A DNA stretch of 64,000 nucleotides, taken from Aralia elata (taxonomy: Eukaryota > Streptophyta > Magnoliopsida > Apiales > Araliaceae). Location of the stretch: contig CM068377.1 of NCBI GenBank assembly GCA_034770075.1, positions 75,591,358-75,655,357 of the forward strand, given 5' to 3'. The notes beneath the pieces are model-generated. The model did not search any database, was not told the DNA's origin, and worked only from the letters and a program-made list of their open reading frames with translations. A program made the translations under genes and the position numbers. Positions 21,037-30,329 of the stretch are shown here, piece after piece (the first letter of the stretch is position 1; each line of letters starts with the position of its first letter).

Positions 21037-23433
21037 GTGTACCAATTTGAGTAATCCTTGCCTAACAAACGGTCTTTCAAATTTGAATGATGACTATGAT
21101 TTTGATATTGAGCTGGATTTTGATTAATGGGCATTGAGCAAGACGAGACAGATTACGACGACGCGCCTGACGAGATCAAAGGATGGGTCGAGGATAAACC
21201 CAAACCCAACTTAGACCAAACCATCACCATAGATATCGGAGCCCCTGACAAACCCAAAGAGCTCAAGATAGGGACAGACCTTACCCCTAGCCAGAAAGCG
21301 GAAATAACTGAGTTGTTAAGCCAGTATGAGGATGTCTTTGCCTGGTCTCATGAGGACATGATCAGATTGTCCACAGACATTGTGGTACACCGGTTGCCCA
21401 TCAAGGAGGGTTTCAGGCCTGTCAAGCAGAAACTAAGAAAGTTAAAACCGGAGTGGAGCTTGAAGGTGAAGGAAGAGATCATCAAACAGTTCAGGGCTGG
21501 AATCATTATGGTGTCCACTTACCCGGAATGGCTGTCTAATGTAGTCCCAGTGGCTAAGCCTGGAGGGAAGGTGAGGGTATGTGTCGACTATAGAGATCTA
21601 AACAAGGCCAGTCTCAAGGATAACTTCCCGGTGCCTTTCATACACATCTTGGTGGATAACACAGCCCAGTACGAGATGTATTCTTTTGTTGATTGCTTTA
21701 CGGGGTATCATCAGATAATGGTGGCAGAAGAAGATCGGGAAAAGACCGCTTTCATCACCCCTTGGGGCACCTTCTGCTATAGACGATTGGCTTTCGGTCT
21801 CACAAATGCGGGGGCTACTTATCAGAGAGCCATGATGGCCCTGTTCCATGACATGATGCACAAGGAGATAGAGGTCTATGTGGATGACATTATTGTGAAA
21901 TCAAGGGTAGAATCTGATAATTTAACCCATCTCAAGAAGCTATTCGATCGGCTCAGGAAATATAATTTGAAGCTCAATCCGGCAAAGTGTGCTTTCGGAG
22001 TACAGTCGGGCAAGCTCTTGGGATTCCTGGTTAGTGATCGGGGCATTGAGTTGGATCCGGTGAAGATTAAGGCCATTGTGGATATGCCGGCACCTCACAC
22101 TGAGAAGGAAATAAGAGGATTCCTTAGAAGAATAAACTTCATCAGCCGTTTCATATCCCACTTGACGACTACATGCGAGCCGATTTTTAAACTATTAAGG
22201 AAGGATGCTTCCCAATAGTGGAATGAGCAATGTCAGAAAGCCTTTCAGACCATTAAAAAGCAGCTGACAGAGGCACCAGTGCTGGTACCCCCGAAGGATG
22301 GGATCCCTCTGTTTATGTATATATCGGTCAATGCCATTGCGATGGGATGTATGCTGGGACAGAAGAATGAAGCAGGTAAAGAGCAGGTCATCTATTACCT
22401 CAGTAAGAGATTTAGCCGATGTGAACAGAATTACACTCCCATCGAGAAGACCTATTGTGCTTTGGCCTGGCCTGCAGGGAGATTACAGCACTACCTCCAT
22501 GGGCATACCCCATACCTGATATCGAGAATGGATCCCCTGAAATATATCTTCGAAAGGCCCATGTTGAACTGTCGACTATCAAGATGGCAGTTAATCTTAC
22601 AGCAGTTCGACATTGTATACGTAACTCAGAAAGCCATGAAAGGGCAGGGAATTGCAGATCAGTTGGCAGAAACGCCAGCAGGGGGGATGGAGCCTTTAGA
22701 AACTCCTTTGCCGGGCGAAGATATATTTTGGGTATTACACACGAAATGTGATAACGAGGGACAGTTCTGGAAGTTGTATTTTGATGGTGCCATGAATGCT
22801 GAAGGGGCAGGAGCCGGAGCTGTCCTGGTCTCTATCACCGGAGAGCAATACCCTGTAGCCACTAAATTGCAGTTCAGTAATTCGAACAACACAGCTGAGT
22901 ATGAAGGATGTATATTGGGACTCCGTTTTGCCCGCGATATGGGAGTGAAGAGACTAGCGGTGTTCGGGGATTCGGAACTGGTAATTAGACAAGCGATCGG
23001 GGTGTACAGCACTAAAGAGCTCCGGTTACTTCCATACCATCGTTGTGTTATCCAATTGATGCGAGAGTTCGAAGATATCGCTTTCCGACATATCCCCCGG
23101 GGACAGAATGATTTTGCTGATGCATTGGCAACTCTGGCTTCCTTAATCCATATAATCAAAAGAAAAGATGTTCCCAAGATTGAAATAGCGGTACGGGATG
23201 CCCCAGCATATGAGGAACATGTGGCAGTATTATCGGAGGAGGTGGTTATGCCAAGGCAACCTTGGTATCACGACATAAGGGAGTACCTGAGGGATAGATC
23301 CATTCCCGACCAGGCAAGCCGAGCTGAGAGGATGAGAATTCAAAAGATGGCAATGAAGTTTTACCTGAGTGGGGATTTACTCTACAAGAAGGATGCTGGG
23401 TTGGGACTGTTGCAATGCGTAGATGAGACATAA
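21037..23433 (+). pseudogene. Tat reverse transcriptase, RNase H and second RNase H, one stop
   Basis: An acidic lead (NDDYDFDIELDFD) ends with TAA at 21125-21127 overlapping ATG at 21127 of the RT frame. RT shows KVRVCVDYRDLNKASLKDNFP, FVDCFTGYHQI, LAFGLTNAGATYQRAM and the catalytic VYVDD (about 21880-21894). TAG at 22216-22218 interrupts the end of the connection region. RNase H follows in frame (LFMYISVNAIAMGCML, EKTYCALAW), then the archaeal-type RNase H, a Tat hallmark, with YFDGAMN, NTAEYEG, VFGDSELV and NDFADALA. The frame ends at 23433. Confidence 0.9.
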
Positions 23434-24361
23434 GCCCAAAAGATTATGGACGAAATACATGGTGGAGTGTGTGGGCCACACATGAGTGGACCGATGCTGG
23501 CCAAAAAGATCTTGAGAACGGGGCATTATTGGTTAACACTGAAAGTCGACTGCGATGATCATGTCAAACGGTGTTACCAATGCCAGGCGCACGATAATGT
23601 GATCCATACACCTCCCAATGAACTGCACTGTATGACCTCCCCTTAGCCATTCTCAATGTGGGGAATGGATGTAATCGGACCGATAGAGCCCAAAGCAAGC
23701 AACGGACACCGATTCATTTTCGTCATGATCGATTACTTCACTAAATGGGTAGAAGCAGCTTCTTTCCCTCAATTCTGTCATTTACCGTCCTAAGATGAAT
23801 GGGGCAGTGGAGGCTGCAAATAAGAATATCAAGAAGATCATAGCGAAAATGTTTGCTAATCATCGGGGATGGCCGGATCTGCTACCCCTCACCCTGCTGG
23901 TATACAGAACGTCAAAGCGTACTTCTACAGGGGCAACCCCTTACGCTTTGGTATATGGAATGGAGGTTGTTCTGCCAGTTGAGGTTGAGATGGCGTCCCT
24001 CAGAATATTGATCGATGCTCAGATAAGCGAGGAGGATTGGATGCAAAGTCGATACGACCAATTAGCCCTGATTGATGAAAGGAGGGTGGCTGCTGTTTGG
24101 CACGGTCAATTGTATCAACAAAGGATCTCTCGATCATACGACAAAAGGATAAGACCTCGGAAGTTCAAGAAAAATGACCTAGTGCTAAAAAGAGTCATGC
24201 CTTGTCAAGACGAAGCCAAAGGGAAGTTTGCCCCGAACTGGGAAGGACCTTTTGTGGTTAAGAAAGTGCTATCGGGAGGAGCCCTCATATTGCAAGAAAT
24301 GGATGGTGAGGTATTTCCACAGCCCATCAATTCCGACTCGGTGAAGCGGTTCTACGCTTGA
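23434..24361 (+). pseudogene. Tat integrase with deleted core
   Basis: In the same frame after TAA 23431-23433: zinc-binding part with HGGVCGPH and CYQCQAH, a stop at 23644-23646, then the first catalytic Asp in MWGMDVIGPI. Near 23765-23780 the sequence jumps from TKWVEAASFPQ to the region of the catalytic Glu (PKMNGAVEAANKN), with a change of frame; comparison with the family places the second Asp and about 50 residues in the deleted part. The C-terminal part to 24361 has FAPNWEGPFVVKKVLSGGALIL. No integration activity is possible from this copy. Confidence 0.85.
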
Positions 24362-24887
24362 ATCATCAGTTTTTCCTTTTTCTTTGAGGAACGAACTACG
24401 TAGGACCTGATCTCCCAACTTGTGGGGGTACGTAGGCAACCATCATGGCACGGTCCGATTCCTTAAAAATAATACTTTCTCTAACCAAAACAAATTCCTA
24501 ACAGCCAGAATAACCTTCCTATACCCTCGAAACCTTCCCGAAACCAGCCCCTAATCAACTTCATCTCAAGTAGCATAACCCTAGCCCAACCAAACAGTTG
24601 GCCAAAATCTAAGACTCAGTCCGATGAAATCAACAGGGGTGCGGCGGTATCTGTCAAATCTCCATCAAGACTTGAGAAGAGAAAGAAGGCAAAATTTCAA
24701 AATCATGGTTAACTGGATAAAATGAGGATCCTATGAAAGGCAACAATACGACAAAAAGGGAAAATGACTAAATTTAAATGCATGTCTGTATATATAAGTC
24801 ATTTTGTTACAAGATTTCTCTTTCGATAACCGATGAAACTGACATAGTCTATGCAGGAAATAAAATAATCTACAAATCTGAAACTAG
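24362..24887 (+). other. Sense 3' noncoding segment between Tat pol and antisense gene 2
   Basis: No gene. 24394-24445 holds the pair ACTACGTAGGACCTGAT ... GGGTACGTAGGCAACC with CTCCC and GGGGG between them able to form a stem. This looks like a conserved Tat post-pol element, recalled from other Tat sequences and not checked here. The remainder is AT-rich. Confidence 0.6.
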
Positions 24888-26384
24888 CTAAAGCAGGATG
24901 GATAAAGTGGTGGATAGATCTGAAGCATCAGCATCCCCTGCAATCTGCTGCCGCATCATGGCGATACGATCCAATAAAGTAGTGGCTCGGTTGACAGTCT
25001 CAGAATGAGCATCTATAACTGCCCTGGTCTGAAATACAATGGCGTCTCTGTCAGCAAGGGCAGCATCTCTAGCCAGAATGGCATCGTCTCTCTCAACAAG
25101 AGCGGCATCCCTCTCAGCCTCAGTAGCAATCAAGGCCAGGCGGAGTCGGGTATCCTCAGTAACCCGACTAGGGGCAGAATCAGCTGAGACCCCAGCCTGA
25201 CTCAAACCAACCGTATCCGAGTCTCCGCGCAACCATTGCACGTAAGCGAATGTCTGGATGGGGCAACTGTCACTATACTCGACAAGGATCCTGCGAGACC
25301 AAAGATCATATACCCGCAGTAGATCTCCCTCTGTCCGGGACGATATAAGGAATCGGTAGGCGGCAGCGCCCGTGAAAGGATGAAAATCCTGTGTCTGATC
25401 AAACTGCCCCGTAACCGCCAAGGGGTGATAAGTCGTCACGCCTCTCAGGCCAACAATAGGGATGAAATCCAGGTTGGGCACGTGAGTCAAGAAGCTCATA
25501 AAGGAGCAATAACCCGAGTAGATCAGGAGATGAAAAGGATCCTCAATAACCGACAAAAATGCTATCCAGGAGGCCGCATCAGTACAACTCACGAGACGAA
25601 ACGAAAACTGCATGGCTATGTCATGGCTGAAGCAAAACCCATGGCGACGGAAATGACCGATGGGGCTAAGATGGCTCATAAACCATATATACAGCAAAAC
25701 AGAGCTCCCTCTGAACATTCTGCCTCGGAAAGACTGACAATATTAGGCTGACATGTAGGTATCTGCTAGTATCATGGGAAGAATGGTGTGATCCTCCTGA
25801 ATGGCTCTCACGGCCGCGACAACTCGCATGTCCAACAGATCGGGTCCAGCTGGCAAATACAAAACTAAAATGACACAGGCCAGCAAAACGTCTACTCTCA
25901 AAGCGCCCCAACGCTCCTCAGATACAGAAAAATCACCAGAGAATAGACGAAAATTGTCGGGTGAGCCGAATCGGTCAATCAAGAAATGAAGGGGAATCAG
26001 ATGGTCTGATGCGATCACCGATAGCAGAGCTGTCCTCCGCAACCCAGTGAAAGTCAAGAACTGACGACGCATGGAACCAGCTGTGACCCTGGCACAAGGA
26101 CCATCCAGAGGCAAGCCGGTAAAGCGAGCATACTCCTCGAGGGTGGGGGTCAGCTCCACTGTCCCTAATCTGAACACTTGACGGGCAGGGGCCCAATAGC
26201 TCAGAATACCCTCCACAAAGCCCGCTGGCACCTGGAAGGATAATAAGGACCGAAAGTGTCCCAGAAGACCATCTGCAATAACCCTGTCGGCCGGCGATAA
26301 ACTATCCAACCAGCGGAGGAGACTGCCGACTAACCCTGTGGGAGGAATGGGATCCAAACGTACCACGACATCTGGTGACAACAT
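24888..26384 (-). pseudogene. Antisense gene 2: DUF7745/plant-mobile-domain-like protein with coiled-coil-like tail, one stop
   Basis: On the minus strand a frame runs from ATG 26382-26384 to 24888, broken once by TAA at 25743-25745, so about 498 codons. VFRLGTVELTPTLEEYARFTGLPL matches the core motif of plant DUF7745/plant mobile domain proteins, and RGRMFRGSSVLLYIWFMSHLS resembles the later conserved F-RG---LL-IW--EHL segment. The C-terminus (RLALIATEAERDAALVERD...) is Ala/Asp/Arg-rich and looks helical and coiled-coil-like. Function is unknown. The antisense orientation and place after pol match extra ORFs reported in some Tat elements. Which promoter drives it is not visible; 26385-26602 upstream is AT-rich, 218 bases. 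Confidence 0.72.
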
Positions 26385-27430
26385 CTGTAAAAAATAGTAT
26401 CAAAAAGACTATGTAGGGGTCATTCTCTATCCATAAATAAAAAAGCATGCATCGTACAATTAATAATAGAGCAATTTAATTTCATAAGGGTAAAAAACTG
26501 TGCATAGATGAATAAAAGAGTTCAATACATAGTGCATGAAAAAAAAAAATAATAATAAATCTAATAGGTTCAGGTACAAAAAAGGCCCTATCCTAGCCTG
26601 ATCTAGTCAAAGGTGAGGTCATCTAAGAAGGCGGGATCCTCAAACTGATCCCCTAGAGTCGTCGAAATCGGAGGCCCGAAGTTCATCTCAGGGATATATG
26701 GCTGCGCCGGGGCATTAGATGAGCTCGGGCCTGTGTCAAAACCCGTACTGTCAGGATCATATGCATAGGCATCCTCTGGGGTCCGACCTAGCACCCGAAG
26801 ATACAACGACAGCTGCTCCACCTGGCGGGTCAGAGTGGCAATCAGCTCAGCATGAGTGGGACTCCGAACGCAGGTGGCCCAATCGGTCATCATCACCGAG
26901 CCGGGAACCATATCTCCGAGAAAGAAGGTGGCCCGAGTCTGAGGACCGATAGTGCGGGGCACCCACCAAAGGCGAAAGGCCTCGCTCGTGCTGGGACCCG
27001 AAGAGAGTGTCTGGCCATCCTCCCCCGCGAGCATAATCTCCGAAGGCTGAGAATCCAACGGCCAGGAGGTAGTGAAGGGAAGGGAGTACGGGATGCGGAT
27101 CTCTCCAGTAACGCATCTGAATGCGCGCTCTCCCAGATACATCACCCAGCCCCCAACACTCTGCAAAGTAAGGCGGCGGGTGGAGAGTGCGAACTCCGGG
27201 CCGGAAGGATACCCATCTGTGAACCCCACAACCAGATGCTCAGAAAGATAAGGAGTCCAGACGACCTCTGCAACGGTGATCAGCTCCAGCTGAATGCGGC
27301 AATGGGCAAAGCTGCCAGACACCGGGACCTCCTCTAAAGTGCTGTGATGCCACCGACGACCCCTGGGATAGGTATCCAGACCGAGGGTCGTGACAGGCCT
27401 CAGGCATGGAAGGCGCTCGTAGGCCCAGAA

Positions 27431-27531
27431 CTGTGAACAGAAACAAGGAAAGGCATGAGTAACCGTCAAATGCAGAAAAGAGAAATGAAATGAAGGGAAA
27501 TACAATAAGAAAAGAGGAAGAGAGGGCTCAC
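27431..27531 (-). other. Intron 2 of antisense gene 1 (101 nt)
   Basis: Minus strand: CTA|GTGAGCCC at the donor and TTTCTGTTCACAG|TTCTGG at the acceptor. 101 bases is not a multiple of three, yet the frames on both sides join in phase 0 through a conserved protein segment. Confidence 0.75.
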
Positions 27532-28188
27532 TAGCAAGAAGTGGTAAAAGCCGAGCCAAGCATCTGTCTGTCCCTCCGAACGTAGACGAAGACCGTGGAG
27601 GAAATAAGCAAAGGTGAAGGACCCCCAGTCATAGTCGCCGATCCGGTCTACATCCCTGACAGCTCCGACGACGCTGAAATGAATGGTAGATGAGTTGTTC
27701 CCTAAGAAACAACCCCTCATAATGGTCAGGAACAGACGTCGGAGCAGAATATCACGAGTGGCTCGATCTGCTGGGAATGGCGTCGCATATATGCCTCCAA
27801 CAGCGTCAACAGCCAAAGCTCCAGACCGAATGCTGCGAGCCTTAAAGACCTGATCATCGGCAATGAAACCCAATAAAGCTCGGACCTCTGCTAGAGTAAT
27901 ATCAAGATCCAGAGGGACACGGGATCCGGTGAACTCGATACCCGTGATGTACCTCCAATCCCAGGGAGTCAGCACGACCTCACAGTCCAAAAGGTGAAGG
28001 GACAGCGTCTGGTGGAACCATCGCTCGGATAAAGCCCTCATATAACCCCAGGGGCACTGACGGGGAATGATGGTGAAGAAATGACGAAAGCCCCAGGAAT
28101 CCACCACCGCTCGGTAATCACTGTGCAAAGCTGTATAGAGGGAGTAAATGTTAAACCAGTTACCCCTCGGCTGAGTAAACTCGGGCAC

Positions 28189-28263
28189 CTGTGGCAATCA
28201 CTAATGGGTCAGTCCAGATACGAACGAAAATTGAGATTAAATTCAGAGTAGAATTGAATATAC
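28189..28263 (-). other. Intron 1 of antisense gene 1 (75 nt)
   Basis: Minus strand: AATGAG|GTATATTC donor and GATTGCCACAG|GTGCCC acceptor. The intron contains in-frame stops, so the gene needs it removed. Confidence 0.75.
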
Positions 28264-28569
28264 CTCATTAGCAACAAGAGATGCTGAGGGGTGACGATTG
28301 AGATCCCGACCCAATAGATCGGGTATCTACCAAGAGGCGCCAGATAGGGCACGATGAGGAGATAGAGCTAGTGTGCTGGAGGATGGTCCCTCCACCGCAA
28401 CGTCCGGAAGGACAGCCTCCTCAACATCGGGATGGTCAGGCCGGATGATAGCCTCCGCCAGTCGGCGAGCCTGGCGGGTCTGAGGCAAAGCAGGGACGGG
28501 TGCAACCCTACGGCGGCGAACCCCCGAGGCACGAGATGCAGTGAAGCTGTTAGGAATGTCAGGATCCAT

Positions 28570-29183
28570 AGCTGGAACGACACAGTCAAAGAGGGAGGTA
28601 CATTATATTTCTAATTGTGTCACGAAATATTTTATCTGCCTATCTTCATCACAGGAATAATGCAGCATGATGCATGTTTTACTACATATGAAAAAAAAAA
28701 TCGGCAGAGTTTCGTCTATAAAATGGGCATCCCATGCATAGTTAAGCATGTTTTCTATTAATCCAAGCCACAACAGATCAAAATTGCATTTATACGGATA
28801 ATTGCAACATGAAAAAGACCATAATTCATGATTTTCTTTCAAAAAGAAACAACAGATATATGGGACCGCATCATGAGCATAAAATATGACTCGCGCAGTT
28901 GATACATAGTATATACATGCAATAATACATGACATAGTATTTCAAAGCATACATTTATATCTCTAATCATACTAAATAGCAAATGTATAGCAAAACATTG
29001 ACGAAATTGGAAAACAATCGGTCAAAGTGTTACCTGTAGCGCATAGATCGATCTAACCGGAGCAGTTTTTGCAAGAAGATTAGAAAATTTGGCAAAAAGG
29101 ACGTGCAAAGGTGCGAAAATCGTGTGGGGTATGAATGAAAGTGACAGATCTGGGAAGCGCCTGGCCGCTTAAGTCCCCGATCT
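28570..29183. other. AT-rich spacer upstream of antisense gene 1
   Basis: No gene. On the minus strand it is the 5' side of antisense gene 1 and holds TATA-like strings (GTATATAC near 28905-28915, CATATATC near 28855-28862). A promoter is plausible but not shown. Confidence 0.4.
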
Positions 29184-29250
29184 TGGCCGCAGATCAATTT
29201 GCGGCTAGCCGCAGATCAATCTGCGGCTGGCCGCAGATCAATCTGCGGCT
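29184..29250. repeat. Three copies of the Tat palindrome
   Basis: GCCGCAGATCAATCTGCGGC and close variants occur three times in tandem at about 22-bp spacing. The 9-bp arms are perfect, around a two-base centre. Confidence 0.8.
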
Positions 29251-29360
29251 GGGCCCAGTGCTCCCTGCAAGCTTAATCAATTCTAAAACCCGTTTGACTC
29301 ATAATTTGGTGATAAAATACGAGATTTTGATAAATCGGGTGTCGAACACGGCTTCTCAAT

Positions 29361-30130
29361 TTGACGAGCGACCGGATACGAGACCCGGCACTCACAGGAC
29401 AATCGACCGGAGACGAGACCCGGCGATTACGAGACGAGCGACCGGATACGAGACTCGGCACTCAGAGGACAATCGACCGGAGACGAGACCCGGCGATTAC
29501 GAGACGAGCGACCTGATACGAGACCCGACACTCACGGGACAATCGACCGGAGACGAGACCCGGCGATTACGAGACGAGCGACCTGATACGAGACCCGGCA
29601 CTCACGGGACAATCGACCGGAGACGAGACCCGGCGATTATGAGACGAGCGACCGGATACGAGACCCGGCACTCACGGGACAATCGACCGGAGACGAGACC
29701 CGGCGATTACGAGACGAGCGACCGGATACGAGACCCGGCACTCACGGGACAATCGACCGGAGACGAGACCCGGCGATTACGAGACGAGCGACCGGATACG
29801 AGACCCGGCACTCACGGGACAATCGACCGGAGACGAGACCCGGCGATTACGAGACGAACGACCGAATACGAGACCCGGCACTCACGGGACAATCAACCGG
29901 AGACGAGACCCGGCGATTACGAGACGAGCGACCGGATACGAGACCCGACACTCACAGGACAATCGACCGGAGACGAGACCCAGCGATTACGAGACGAGCG
30001 ACCGGATACGAGACCCGGCACTCACAGGACAATCGACCGTATACGAGACCCGACGATTACGAGACGAACGACCGGATACGAGACCCGGCGCAAACGTGAC
30101 GATCGATTGGAAGACGAAACCCGACGACTA
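29361..30130 (+). repeat. 70-bp tandem repeat array, about 11 copies
   Basis: Units start near 29361, 29431, 29501 and so on every 70 bases, each with ACCGGATACGAGACC and CGACCGGAGACGAGACCC, so the unit is itself two half-units of 36 and 34 bp. The plus strand is open in one frame from 29135 to 30334 (399 codons), but the reading frame cycles every three units because 70 is not divisible by three. The resulting Arg/Asp/Thr-rich repeat is better read as satellite-type DNA than as a protein. Tat 3' regions are known to hold such arrays. Confidence 0.9.
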
Positions 30131-30316
30131 ACAATGCGGTCAGGGATTGATGCATTAACACCTTTACGAATGTTTTGCATGCCTTACATCTTGCGTTGCA
30201 TCATAAGTTGCATGTGTTGCATCATGTATGTATGTCATTCTTGTGCACTGTCATTCATGCATCGGGTGTCTATTTCTTTATCCTGTTCATTTCATTTAAC
30301 ATTTCATAAACATGAT

Positions 30317-30329
30317 AAAGAGGGGCAGC
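30317..30329 (+). other. Polypurine tract, Tat
   Basis: AAAGAGGGGCAGC directly before TGTAGACACCC of the 3' LTR. Confidence 0.85.

Larger units (their letters stand above)
26603..28569 (-). pseudogene. Antisense gene 1: plant-mobile-domain-like protein, three exons, one stop
   Basis: Exon 1 28264-28569, exon 2 27532-28188, exon 3 26603-27430 (306, 657 and 828 bases, all multiples of three). Intron 1 and 2 have GT...AG ends and phase 0 joins. TAG at 28327-28329 breaks exon 1. The predicted protein is about 596 residues: a basic N-terminus (VRRRRVAPVPAL), then in exon 2 the plant mobile domain signature (LSERWFHQTLSLHLLDCEVVLTPWDWRYITGIEF), and in exon 3 WAYERLPCL, a later domain part, then an acidic C-terminus. 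Plant mobile domain proteins (MAIL/MAIN family) occur in transposons and host genes. Splicing is inferred from sequence. It could be captured from a host. Confidence 0.77.

Noticed and set aside
26719..27337. + strand ORFs over antisense gene 1
   Set aside because: Shadow frames of the GC-richer antisense exon; they contain no known domain while the minus strand has a conserved one.
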